DNA of 64,000 nucleotides. It comes from Balneola sp. (GTDB lineage Bacteria > Bacteroidota > Rhodothermia > Balneolales > Balneolaceae). The number at the start of each line of letters is the position of its first letter. The stretch's first letter is position 1. Location: the NCBI GenBank assembly GCA_017643645.1, contig JAEPNB010000004.1, positions 240,090 to 304,089 on the forward strand, given 5' to 3'. This document shows, in pieces, positions 43,820 to 53,362 of the stretch. The translations under genes and the position numbers were made by a program. The notes beneath the pieces are model-generated. The model made no database searches and had not been told where the DNA came from. It worked only from the letters and a program-made list of their open reading frames with translations.

Positions 43820-44869
43820 ATGAAAATTAAACAACTTGGCTATTTATCCGCAGCATTACTCCTTACACTTTCAGCTTGCGGAAACGAAGGAAACAATAAT
43901 GATGAAAATGGTGACGATGAAGAAATCGTGGTTATCCCCGTAGAAGCAACTACCGTATCCCGTGGTGATATTTCTGCTTACTACTCAAATACAGCAACTT
44001 TAGAAGCCGAACAAGAAGCTTTAGTTGTGGCTAAGGTCAGAGGCATTATAAATCAGGTTTTAGTTGAAGAGGGCGACAGAGTTAAAGCCGGACAAGTAAT
44101 TGCCAGGATTGAAGACGAACAGTATAGAATTGAAGCTGAAAGAGCCAAATCTAATATGGACCGTTTGTACAACGACTTCAAGAGAAGTAAGGAATTGTAC
44201 GATAAACAAGCCATTTCAGTAGAAGAATATCAAAACAAGCAATTTGAGTATGAAGCTCAAAAATCAGCTTATGAGCTTGCAAAACTAAATCAGGAATATA
44301 CTTCCATCAAGTCACCAATAAGTGGGGTTATTTCTGAAAGGCTGATCAAAAAAGGAAATATGATCGGTACAGATCAAAATGTTTATCGGGTAACTGATTT
44401 CGATCCCTTACAAGCAATTCTATATGTACCTGAGCATGAAATGGCTAAGATCAACAAGAACCAGCCTGCGGAAATCAAAGTAGATGCATTACCAGGACAG
44501 TCATTTAAAGCTCATGTTGAAAGAATAAGCCCAATCGTTGATCCAACAACGGGAACATTCAAAGTGACCGTTGTCATTGATGAAAAAAGCGACAAACTAA
44601 AGCCGGGTATGTTTGGCAGAGTCAAAATTGTTTATGACACCAGACTCAGCACAAAAATGATCCCTAAAGTTGCGGTGATGTCAGAGGATGAAACTCAAAC
44701 GGTCTTTGTAGTCAGAGACTCACTCGCTTACAAAAAGATCATTAAAACAGGATATGTGAACGGAAGCAATATCGAGATCCTGGAAGGACTTGAAGACGGT
44801 GAAGTAGTTGTAACTACCGGACAGGGAAGCCTGAAAGACAGCGCAAAAGTTAATGTAGTTCGCAGCTAA
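43820..44869 (+). CDS. RND efflux periplasmic adaptor (membrane fusion protein)
   Basis: This 349-residue lipoprotein (lipobox LSAC, Cys20, then an acidic Asn/Asp/Glu tether) has the HlyD/AcrA-like order. There is a first beta-barrel strand set (VSRGDISAYYSNTATLEAEQ), a lipoyl half (VVAKVRGIINQVLVEEGDRVKAGQVIARIE, about 72-101), a short alpha-helical hairpin (about 105-150), the second lipoyl half (YTSIKSPISGVISERLIKKGN) and a membrane-proximal domain to the end. It bridges the inner-membrane pump to an outer-membrane channel. The start is fixed by the signal peptide. Two pump genes follow in the same operon. Confidence 0.92.
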   Translation: MKIKQLGYLSAALLLTLSACGNEGNNNDENGDDEEIVVIPVEATTVSRGDISAYYSNTATLEAEQEALVVAKVRGIINQVLVEEGDRVKAGQVIARIEDEQYRIEAERAKSNMDRLYNDFKRSKELYDKQAISVEEYQNKQFEYEAQKSAYELAKLNQEYTSIKSPISGVISERLIKKGNMIGTDQNVYRVTDFDPLQAILYVPEHEMAKINKNQPAEIKVDALPGQSFKAHVERISPIVDPTTGTFKVTVVIDEKSDKLKPGMFGRVKIVYDTRLSTKMIPKVAVMSEDETQTVFVVRDSLAYKKIIKTGYVNGSNIEILEGLEDGEVVVTTGQGSLKDSAKVNVVRS

Positions 44870-44882
44870 GAGGAACTCCGAT

Positions 44883-47800
44883 ATGAAACTCATAGATTTC
44901 TCCGTAAAGCGAAAAGTAACCATTTCGATGTTTACAGTGGCGATTCTGTTATTCGGAATTGTCTCACTTTCGCGCCTGAATGTAAACCTGCTTCCGGATC
45001 TCAGTTATCCAACTCTTACTGTTCGCACTGAGTTTGAAGGAGCCGCTCCTATTGAAGTTGAAAACCTTATCTCAAAACCGATTGAAGAAGCAGTTGGAGT
45101 TGTTAAAGGCGTTAAGCTGGTTCGTTCAATTTCCAGAGCGGGACAATCTGATGTTGTTCTCGAATTTGCCTGGGGAACCAACATGGATATTGCCAATTTG
45201 GATGTAATCGCAAAACTGGATGCTATTCAACTTCCCCTGCAAGCCAAAAAGCCGGTAACGCTTCGTTTTGATCCGACTTTAGATCCAATTATAAGATATG
45301 CATTATATTACGATGACGGAGAAAAGGAAAATTCTGACAGTATTGATGATAGAAAAGTTGATCTGGCCTCATTTATTGAACCTGATGAAGATCTTAATGA
45401 TCCGGCAGCAATAGCCCGATTAAAGCAACTCCGAATTATTTCCGATGAAATTCTGAAAAAGAATCTGGAATCATCTGAAGGAGTAGCTTCTGTAAAGATC
45501 AGTGGTGGACTGGAAGAACAAATTCAGGTAAACATCGATCAGGAACGACTAGCTTATCTGAACATTCCTATTGAGACAATCACATCTACCTTAAGTGCAG
45601 AAAATATAAATCTATCCGGTGGACGTTTAGAGGAAGGAACACAACAGTATTTAGTAAGAACTCTGAACGAATTTAAAGATGTAGATCAGATCAGAAATAC
45701 AGTTCTTACTGTTCTGAATGGAAATACGGTTTATTTAAAAGACGTCGCTGATATTCGTCAGGGTTATAAAGAAAGAGAAGCAATTACTCGCTTAAATGCC
45801 CAAGAAGCAGTAGAGATCGCAATCTATAAAGAAGGCGATGCAAACACGGTAGCCGTTGCTGAATCTGCTAAAGAACGAATCAACGAAATTCAGAGAAACC
45901 TTCCTTCCGGGATGAAACTGGAAAAAGTATATGACCAATCTATTTTTATTTCTTCTGCTGTAAACGAAGTTAAAACAGCAGGCATAATCGGAGGTATTCT
46001 TGCAGTTCTTGTTCTCTACTTCTTTTTAAGAAATTTCTGGAGTACTGTAATTATATCGGTTTCCATTCCGGTTTCCATTATCGCCACTTTCAATCTGATG
46101 TATGGAAATGATATCACCTTGAACATTATGTCATTAGGTGGAATCGCACTTGGTATTGGTATGTTGGTGGATAATTCCATTGTAGTACTTGAGAATATTG
46201 CCAGACATAAAGATATGGGCAAAAACGCTCTTCAAGCAGCCAAAGATGGAGCCAGTGAAGTTGGAACAGCTGTAATTGCCTCTACTCTTACTACGGTAGC
46301 CGTATTCTTCCCGCTCGTTTTTGTGGATGGAATTGCCGGTCAATTATTCAGAGATCAGGCGCTCACAGTAACGTTTTCTTTGATCGCTTCACTTGTTGTT
46401 GCTGTTACTTTAATTCCAATGATGTCATCTTTAAGTGGCAGAAAAAAAGAAATCACTCCACTCGAACTTAAAGAACCAAGAACTTCAGCTGGAAGATTTT
46501 TCAGAAAAAGCAGACTATTCTTTTTCTATACCATTCCAACCGCTGTAACTAAAGGAATTCGGGCTACAGTAAACTTCTTTGCTATTGTTCTCAAGTTCAT
46601 CTTCTCTCCTTTTGTGTGGGCTTTCGATAAATTCTATCAGGCTTCTGAACAAGTATACTTAGGGCTTCTGAAGACGTCTCTAAACAACAGATTTATTGTG
46701 GTTGTTGTAGCTATCCTATGTTTTGCAGGCTCTTTAACTTTGGTACAGAAGATCGGTATTGAACTTATTCCACAATTATCTCAGGGTGAATTCAAAGTTG
46801 AATTCAAACTTCCTCCCGGAACACCGATCGAACAAACAGATTCCGCTTTAAAAGCTGTTCAGGAAGCCACAAAAGAAGCTCAAAATGTTCAATCTACTTT
46901 TGCAGTTGCAGGAACCGGAAACAGAATGGACGCTAATCCGGATCAGGGTGGAGAAAACTGGGGCGAACTAAATGTTCTTCTGGCATCAGGAGCTTCTTCT
47001 GATACTGAAAGCTCGGTAATGAGTTCTATGAGAAGCTCCCTTCAAGTAGTTCCGGGATTGCAGTATAAATTTTCCCGTCCTTCCCTTTTCTCTTTTTCAA
47101 CTCCTGTTGAAGTAGAAATCAGTGGTTACGACTTAGAGCAACTTAAAGAAGTAAGTGATCTTATTGTTCAAAAAATGGATGCCAATTCCCGTTTTGCTGA
47201 TGTTAAAAATTCCATGCAGATCGGAAGTCCCGAAATTCAAATTCTGTTTGACAGAGATCGTGCGGCTGCTTTAGGACTGCAAGTACACGAAGTTGCAGAT
47301 CGTGTGGTCAGCAATGTTCGCGGTGATGTTGCAACAAGATACTCATGGAGAGATCGTAAAATTGATGTTTTGGTAAGAGCTCAGGAAGAAGACCGTTCTT
47401 CTATTGACGAGATCAAGAATTTGGTAATCAATCCAAACAGTGAGCGTTCTATTCCGTTAAGTGCTATTGCTGAAGTAAGAATTGCAAACGGTCCGGGAGA
47501 AATCCGCAGAGCTTCTCAACAAAGAGTTGCTGTTGTAACAGCCAATCTGAATTACGGCGATCTTGGAGACGCTGCTACTGATGTTCAGCAAATCATTGAC
47601 GAAACAACAATGCCAAGTGGTGTGTTTGCCCGAATTGCCGGACAAAATGAAGAAATGGGAGAATCATTTAAGTCACTGTTATTCGCTCTGGCTCTGGCTG
47701 TATTTCTGGTTTATCTGGTGATGGCTTCTCAGTTTGAGTCACTCCTCCATCCTTTCATTATCCTCTTTACTATTCCACTTGCTTTGGTTGGGGCTATTCT

Positions 47801-48191
47801 TGCTCTCTTTATTACAGGCACAACTATCAGTGTTGTTGTATTCATTGGGTTGATCCTCCTTGCCGGAATTGTGGTTAATAACGCCATTGTATTGATCGAT
47901 CTGATCAATCAGCTAAGAGAACGCGGTATGGATAAATATGAAGCTATTATTGAAGGTGGAAAATCCAGATTACGCCCGATTTTGATGACTACATTAACTA
48001 CTACGCTGGGACTTCTCCCTCTTGCAATTGGCTTTGGTGACGGAGCAGAATTAAGAGCTCCGATGGGTATCACTGTAATTGGCGGACTTCTGGTTTCAAC
48101 GCTCCTTACGCTTGTTGTTATTCCGGTCATGTATTCGATCATGGACAGAAAAAACTACGATACTCAATCTGAAGTTGTAACGGAGAACTGA
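44883..48191 (+). CDS. RND efflux pump inner-membrane permease, first of two
   Basis: This 1102-residue HAE-type RND protein has 12 membrane helices in two halves with large periplasmic loops. Helix 4 carries ALGIGMLVDNSIVVLENIARH (about 416-436), with a single Asp where AcrB has a pair. Helix 10 reads AGIVVNNAIVLIDLINQ, with Asn where AcrB has the proton-relay Lys. It is longer than the second pump because of insertions after residue 155 and around 515-590. It starts 13 bases after the adaptor and ends one base before the second pump. Substrate unknown. Confidence 0.93.
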   Translation: MKLIDFSVKRKVTISMFTVAILLFGIVSLSRLNVNLLPDLSYPTLTVRTEFEGAAPIEVENLISKPIEEAVGVVKGVKLVRSISRAGQSDVVLEFAWGTNMDIANLDVIAKLDAIQLPLQAKKPVTLRFDPTLDPIIRYALYYDDGEKENSDSIDDRKVDLASFIEPDEDLNDPAAIARLKQLRIISDEILKKNLESSEGVASVKISGGLEEQIQVNIDQERLAYLNIPIETITSTLSAENINLSGGRLEEGTQQYLVRTLNEFKDVDQIRNTVLTVLNGNTVYLKDVADIRQGYKEREAITRLNAQEAVEIAIYKEGDANTVAVAESAKERINEIQRNLPSGMKLEKVYDQSIFISSAVNEVKTAGIIGGILAVLVLYFFLRNFWSTVIISVSIPVSIIATFNLMYGNDITLNIMSLGGIALGIGMLVDNSIVVLENIARHKDMGKNALQAAKDGASEVGTAVIASTLTTVAVFFPLVFVDGIAGQLFRDQALTVTFSLIASLVVAVTLIPMMSSLSGRKKEITPLELKEPRTSAGRFFRKSRLFFFYTIPTAVTKGIRATVNFFAIVLKFIFSPFVWAFDKFYQASEQVYLGLLKTSLNNRFIVVVVAILCFAGSLTLVQKIGIELIPQLSQGEFKVEFKLPPGTPIEQTDSALKAVQEATKEAQNVQSTFAVAGTGNRMDANPDQGGENWGELNVLLASGASSDTESSVMSSMRSSLQVVPGLQYKFSRPSLFSFSTPVEVEISGYDLEQLKEVSDLIVQKMDANSRFADVKNSMQIGSPEIQILFDRDRAAALGLQVHEVADRVVSNVRGDVATRYSWRDRKIDVLVRAQEEDRSSIDEIKNLVINPNSERSIPLSAIAEVRIANGPGEIRRASQQRVAVVTANLNYGDLGDAATDVQQIIDETTMPSGVFARIAGQNEEMGESFKSLLFALALAVFLVYLVMASQFESLLHPFIILFTIPLALVGAILALFITGTTISVVVFIGLILLAGIVVNNAIVLIDLINQLRERGMDKYEAIIEGGKSRLRPILMTTLTTTLGLLPLAIGFGDGAELRAPMGITVIGGLLVSTLLTLVVIPVMYSIMDRKNYDTQSEVVTEN

Positions 48192-48192
48192 G

Positions 48193-51100
48193 ATGAGTAT
48201 GACCGAGATCTCCATAAAAAGACCGGTAACAACTATGATGGTTTTTGTGAGCCTCGTGGTTGTGGGCTTTATCGCTACTCGTTTGGTTCCTCTGGAGTAT
48301 TTCCCGGATATTTCATTTCCGGGTGCTTTTGTTCAGATTCCTTATCCGAATTCCTCTCCTAATGAAATAGAAGAGCAAGTCATTCGACCTATTGAAGAAG
48401 TTTTGGCTACCATAAGTGGTGTTCAGCAGATCAATTCCAATGCCGGCGAAAACGAAGGTGGAGTAAATATTCAATTTGTCCAGGGCAGTGATATCGATCT
48501 GAAAGCTATAGAGATCAAGGAGAAAATTGAAAGTGTTCGTAACCAGCTCCCGGACGATTTTGAGTACTATCAAGTACATAAATTTGAAGATGGCGGTGGA
48601 AATATGCTTCAGTTGCGTATCTCCAGTCAAAGAGACCTTTCTAATGCCTATGATCTTTTAGACCGAAACCTGAAACAACGTATTGAAAGAATTGAAGGAG
48701 TTGGTCAGGTTACCCTTTACGGTGTGGAAAAAAAAGAAATTAGAATCGAATTATTGGCTAACCGACTTCAGAATTATAACATTGATCTGAATGACCTGAA
48801 TCAACGTTTGAGCAGAGCCAACTTCTCAATTTCAGCAGGCAAAATCAACGATGCGGGATTAAGATACAATGTTCGTCCTATGGGTGAGTTGACTGAAATT
48901 GAAGATTTTGAAAATCTTGTAATCGGAGAAAACAATCTTCGTCTTAAAGATATTGCAACTGTAGCATACACCTCTCCTGTTAGAAATTACGCAAGGCATT
49001 TAGACCGAAAATATGCAATTGGGTTAGATATCGTAAAAGAATCATCTGCTAATACCGTTGCAACTGCTGATCGGGTTCTGAAAGAAATTGAAGAGATCAA
49101 TGAACTCCCGGAAATGCAGGGAATCCAGATCTATGAGATGAATAATCAGGCAGAGGGAATCCTGAGTTCATTGGAAGAACTAATGAATGCAGGTGTTTTA
49201 GGAGCGGGGTTATCAGTGATCATGTTGTTCTTTTTTTTACGTCAGTTTGGAACAACGATGATCGTTGCCACTGCAGTTCCGTTTTCATTGGTTGTAACAT
49301 TAGGCTTTTTCTACTTCTTAAATATCTCCATCAATATTTTATCCATGACCGGTTTGATTCTGGCCATCGGTATGTTGGTTGATAATGCCGTAGTAGTTAC
49401 AGAAAATATTCACCGACATCGAAGAAATGGAGTGGAACCTGCAAAAGCAGCCGTTCTTGGCGCTAAAGAAGTTGGAATTGCAGTTACTGCGGGTACATTT
49501 ACTTCTGTAGTAGTTTTCCTTCCAAACATTGTGAATGAAAGCTTTATAGCTCCGTATATGTTTTATATCGGGATGCCGATCATTATTTCTTTGATTGCTT
49601 CGCTATTGATTTCTCTTACAGTTATTCCCCTTCTTACTTCTAAGATAAAGCCAAGATCAAAACAGATAAAACGTACAATTGTAGACAAGCTTTCTGAAAA
49701 GTATTCAATTTTTTTAGCGTGGTTTATTGATAGAAGATGGGTATCAACGATTAGTATTATCGCGCTTTTTCTAAGTATTATTATTCCAATTGCTCTGGGT
49801 TTAAACATCGATATGTTTCCCAATAATCCTGAAAGAGAATTGCAGCTCAGGTATAATCTGAATGGTTCTTACACTATGGATCGTGTAAAAGAAACCGTGG
49901 ATAAAATTGAAGACTATCTGTACGACAATCAGGAAAAGTTTGAGATCGAATCGGTTTATACCTATTACCAGCCTGAATTCGCCAATTCTACTATTATTTT
50001 GATGGATGAAGAAGACGCTAAAAAATCTGTAGAATTTATTAAAGAAGAGATCGAAAAAGATCTGCCTGTAGTAACCATTGGAGAACCTGCTTTTGAATTC
50101 AGAAGCAGGAATAACAGCGAATCTATACGGGTTTATGTTCAGGGCGAATCTATGGATGTACTTACGAAATTAGCCGATCAGGTTGAATGGAGAATTTCTC
50201 AGGTTGAAGGATTTACGGATGTAAAATCGGATGCTGAGCGTGGCAGAGATGAGGTTCGGTTAACCATCGATTCTGAAAAAGCAAAAACATTTGGTTTGAG
50301 TTCCCAAGCTGTGGCTAGGTCGGTTTCGAATGCAGTGCGTGGACAAAATTTGCGTAAAGTAAGAAGTGCTAATTCAGAAATTGACGTAATTCTTGCTCTT
50401 CAAAATGTAGACAAACAATCTGTTGAGGATCTTAAAAATCTTCCAATATCTATAGAAGGTGATCGAACCACTTCCCTGTCTACTCTTGCCAGTTTTGAAC
50501 AGGCTTCCGGTCCTGGAAGGATATTCCGTCAGGATAGAAAAACTTCAATGGGGATTGCGGTTAACCTTGATGAAGGCATGACTCCTGATGATGCCAGAAA
50601 TAAACTCAGAGCTATCATGGATCAAATTGTATATCCTGCAGGTTACTCCTGGAGTTATGGTCGCAGTTTCAGCAATGATGACGAAGCCATGGGAACAATG
50701 CTTTTCAATATCGGAATTGCTTTCTTCCTGATCTATCTGGTGATGGCTTCCTTGTTTGAATCATTGATGTATCCTACCGCCGTTCTTGCTTGTATACTGT
50801 ACGGAATTGTTGGGATTTTCTGGTTCTTCTTTTTTACCGGAACCACTTTTGATCTTATGGCGATGATTGGAATTCTTATTCTGATGGGAATTGTGGTTAA
50901 CAACGGTATCGTTCTCATCGATCATATCATTCATTTGAGAGAAGAAGGAATGAGCCGTGCCGAAGCTGTAGTACAAGGTGGAAAAGACCGAATGCGTCCT
51001 ATTCTGATGACTGCAGGAACAACGGTTCTTGGTTTAATTCCTCTTTGTATCGGAACTACTCAAATTGGTGGCGACGGACCTCCCTACTTCCCGATGGCAA

Positions 51101-51225
51101 GAGCTATTGTTGGCGGATTGATCTTCTCAACGGTTGTTACCCTGATCGTTCTTCCATCCATTTATATCATCCTGGACGATTTCAAACTCTGGGCAGGAAG
51201 AATTGGCGCGAAGGCAAAAGGATAA
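48193..51225 (+). CDS. RND efflux pump inner-membrane permease, second of two
   Basis: This 1010-residue RND permease has the usual two-half plan: IAIGMLVDNAVVVTENIHRHRR (about 392-413) in helix 4, GIVVNNGIVLIDHIIHLREEG (about 898-918) in helix 10, and a C-terminal helix ending in ILDDFKLW. It differs strongly from the first pump. A single adaptor with two unlike pumps resembles MdtABC/MuxABC-type heterotrimers, so the two may assemble together; that is inference. No outer-membrane channel gene (TolC type) is adjacent. A 7-bp tandem repeat begins right after the stop. Confidence 0.93.
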   Translation: MSMTEISIKRPVTTMMVFVSLVVVGFIATRLVPLEYFPDISFPGAFVQIPYPNSSPNEIEEQVIRPIEEVLATISGVQQINSNAGENEGGVNIQFVQGSDIDLKAIEIKEKIESVRNQLPDDFEYYQVHKFEDGGGNMLQLRISSQRDLSNAYDLLDRNLKQRIERIEGVGQVTLYGVEKKEIRIELLANRLQNYNIDLNDLNQRLSRANFSISAGKINDAGLRYNVRPMGELTEIEDFENLVIGENNLRLKDIATVAYTSPVRNYARHLDRKYAIGLDIVKESSANTVATADRVLKEIEEINELPEMQGIQIYEMNNQAEGILSSLEELMNAGVLGAGLSVIMLFFFLRQFGTTMIVATAVPFSLVVTLGFFYFLNISINILSMTGLILAIGMLVDNAVVVTENIHRHRRNGVEPAKAAVLGAKEVGIAVTAGTFTSVVVFLPNIVNESFIAPYMFYIGMPIIISLIASLLISLTVIPLLTSKIKPRSKQIKRTIVDKLSEKYSIFLAWFIDRRWVSTISIIALFLSIIIPIALGLNIDMFPNNPERELQLRYNLNGSYTMDRVKETVDKIEDYLYDNQEKFEIESVYTYYQPEFANSTIILMDEEDAKKSVEFIKEEIEKDLPVVTIGEPAFEFRSRNNSESIRVYVQGESMDVLTKLADQVEWRISQVEGFTDVKSDAERGRDEVRLTIDSEKAKTFGLSSQAVARSVSNAVRGQNLRKVRSANSEIDVILALQNVDKQSVEDLKNLPISIEGDRTTSLSTLASFEQASGPGRIFRQDRKTSMGIAVNLDEGMTPDDARNKLRAIMDQIVYPAGYSWSYGRSFSNDDEAMGTMLFNIGIAFFLIYLVMASLFESLMYPTAVLACILYGIVGIFWFFFFTGTTFDLMAMIGILILMGIVVNNGIVLIDHIIHLREEGMSRAEAVVQGGKDRMRPILMTAGTTVLGLIPLCIGTTQIGGDGPPYFPMARAIVGGLIFSTVVTLIVLPSIYIILDDFKLWAGRIGAKAKG

Positions 51226-51227
51226 GA

Positions 51228-51270
51228 ACATCCAACATCCAACATCCAACATCCAACATCCAACATCCAA
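51228..51270. repeat. Seven-base tandem repeat (about six copies)
   Basis: The unit ACATCCA (phase arbitrary) is repeated about six times without error, starting three bases after the stop codon of the second pump gene. Perfect copies suggest recent slippage. Since it lies outside the reading frame, length changes would not alter the protein. Confidence 0.85.
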
Positions 51271-51321
51271 ATAGAAGTTTAGTAATTTCTACAGCAGGAC
51301 ATAGCTTTTTTTCTTGACCTC

Positions 51322-51642
51322 GTTCCCAAGCTCTGCTTGGGAATGCCAGTCGGAAGCTCCTGCTTCCTATTACAAATTGAAACAGAGCTTCAACATTGCG
51401 TTCCGAACTGGACGTACGGAATGAAAAATAAATATTGTGTATTTTACTGGCTCATAAACTGCACAACATCCCTCTGATCTCACACACGTGTTCGATCGGT
51501 CTCCCTTCGAAGGGAGATTTAGAATCTTCGTATCAATTCTCTGACCCACCCTTGTTCCCTCCCTAACATCAGGGAGGGAAACTTCATAACTCCACTCAGA
51601 TTTTAATTACCACGTCCCCTTCCCTTGTTTAAGGGAAGGGAC
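51322..51642. repeat. Cluster of REP-like palindromes
   Basis: At least five hairpins follow each other in non-coding DNA. They are ttcccaag/cttgggaa (51323-51342), ggaagc/gcttcc (51352-51367), TCTCCCTTCGAAGGGAGA (51500-51517, identical to the copy at 21994), ttccctccct/agggagggaa (51555-51580), and an imperfect cccttccctt/aagggaaggg pair (51614-51642). No coding frame is present in 51271-51745 apart from these. Confidence 0.7.
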
Positions 51643-51745
51643 AGGGATGGGTTCGCACTTGTACCCAATACAATTATTCTGTTACTTCAAATAAAAACCG
51701 AAACCTGTGCCGCTTAAACGCCGGGTCGTTAGGCAACTAAAATTT

Positions 51746-52708
51746 ATGATCAAATTTTTCTTCACATTCCTTTTCTGTTCAATCAGTTTAAATTCGTTTG
51801 CTCAATCTGATTTTATGCCTCTCACAAAAAAAATTTTGATTTAAAAGGGAAAGTAAAATCAGTAACCCTTCAACAATATTGGCAGAAGGATAGCTTAAAT
51901 TTTAATGAAGACGGTTATTTGATTGATCAAACAAATACAACTCAAATGTCAGAAGATGGATACTCATCTACTAAGCAATCATACTTTTTTTATTCTGAAA
52001 ATCGAATTGATTCAGTAGTCAGTTACAATTTTAATGTCGAGGATAGAATGAAGTCTTCAATTGCTTTGAACAAGTATGATTCAGAGAATAGAATATCATT
52101 ATATGAAATGTACTTTCTCAATCCTGAAAAAGAGTTATTCATCAGAGAAGAATATTTATATAAAAACGGAAATCTATCTTCTGTAAATAAGGTGAGTTAT
52201 CCGGGAGAAGAATTCAAATCAACCGAATATTATTACTATTCGCCAGATTCTTTAATGGAATTTGAAAAAATTGATTCAACATGGAAAGATATTACGATTG
52301 TAGTTCATCCATCTGAGAACATGAGATTTGTTGAGTATAAAGATAAAAACTCAATCACGAGGTTAACAATAGTAAGTCAAGAAGAAAGAATACTTGATGA
52401 AAATTGGGTCAATTCAAGTGGCTTAATTAAACGAATATTTTTTATTGATGATTACCATGGTTGTTGAGGGAGAAGGATTTTTTAGATATGATGAAAATCA
52501 ATTTCCTGAATCTACTGTTTTCAAATGCCACAACTCATATGAAAGTTATAAAAACAATAATGGAAGAGTTGTTCAGGAAGAGAAATATGAATTTGAATTC
52601 GATGATTTTGGAAACTGGATTAAAAAAGCAACTCTTGAAAAGACTGAATCCGGAGAATATAAGTACAAAGAAAATGGCACAGTCGAACGTAGTATCACGT
52701 ATTTCTAA
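51746..52708 (+). pseudogene. Frameshifted secreted protein with repeated strand motifs
   Basis: A gene of about 320 codons is broken twice. The first 27 codons encode a good signal peptide (MIKFFFTFLFCSISLNSFAQ). A run of eight or so A near 51831 then shifts the frame; adding one base restores KKNFDLKGKVKSVTLQQY and the long second part (to about 52460). A second shift near 52460 separates the last 80 codons (VEGEGFFRYDENQFPE onward). Recurrent Tyr/Asp/Asn patterns such as YDSENRIS, YKNGNLSSV and DDFGNWIKK resemble RHS/YD-like periplasmic repeats. It is probably a decaying gene unless the A-run is a sequencing artefact. Confidence 0.7.
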
Positions 52709-52774
52709 CGGCTATAACTAAGAAGCGTTTCAAATAAACTCGATTGAAGTTCATTTACATTCAGAAATATAATT

Positions 52775-53320
52775 ATGCATAGACTTAAACAGAAAAAATT
52801 TCCTGAAACCAGAACTATTATTCTTCATGAAGACAGAGTAGAACTTATTGTTAATAATAGAAAGTTTGAAAACTCTACTTTTTTTAAATACGAAGATATC
52901 TTAACCGGGAAAAAATTCAGTAGTTCTAAAGCTCAACCAAATTATGGCCTATATGTAATATCCAGAAATACCACAATAGTCCTGTTTTTCTTAAAAATTT
53001 TTGGGGCTATTGAAAGTTGGTCAAGTGTATTGGCGTTACTCTGCTCTACCATTATTATGTTTCTTATTCATGCATTTACCTTCAAAACTTATGTTGAATT
53101 AGAAACAAACTCAGATGAAGAATTAGTTCTTATTAAAGATAATCCGGATGAGTCAAAGTTTGAAAAGTTTATAGAAACCCTTTATAAAAACCGTACAGAG
53201 TATTTAAAGAAAACCTATTATTCAAATAATAAACATATTAACGAGGAAACTTTGAATTGGTTACTTGACCAAAATATTATTACTCAACATGAACATGATA
53301 TTAGAATAGATTTTCTATAA
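52775..53320 (+). CDS. Hypothetical membrane protein with two transmembrane helices
   Basis: This 181-residue protein was not recognised. The N-terminal 60 residues are soluble (ETRTIILHEDRVELIVN reads as a short beta strand pair), followed by two hydrophobic helices (about 68-84 and 86-104). A soluble C-terminal 75 residues ends with an amphipathic ETLNWLLDQNIITQHEHDIRI. The layout recalls small bacterial PH-like membrane proteins, but that is only an impression. It lies in the accessory patch after the frameshifted gene; the next gene is 42 bases downstream in the same direction. Confidence 0.65.
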   Translation: MHRLKQKKFPETRTIILHEDRVELIVNNRKFENSTFFKYEDILTGKKFSSSKAQPNYGLYVISRNTTIVLFFLKIFGAIESWSSVLALLCSTIIMFLIHAFTFKTYVELETNSDEELVLIKDNPDESKFEKFIETLYKNRTEYLKKTYYSNNKHINEETLNWLLDQNIITQHEHDIRIDFL

Positions 53321-53362
53321 TTGCGCTTTCGATTCGTTATTTGAAAAATCACTAATCCAAGA

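Noticed and set aside
51228..51270. The 7-bp tandem repeat considered as a CRISPR array
   Set aside because: The repeats are directly adjacent with no spacers and no cas genes are present.
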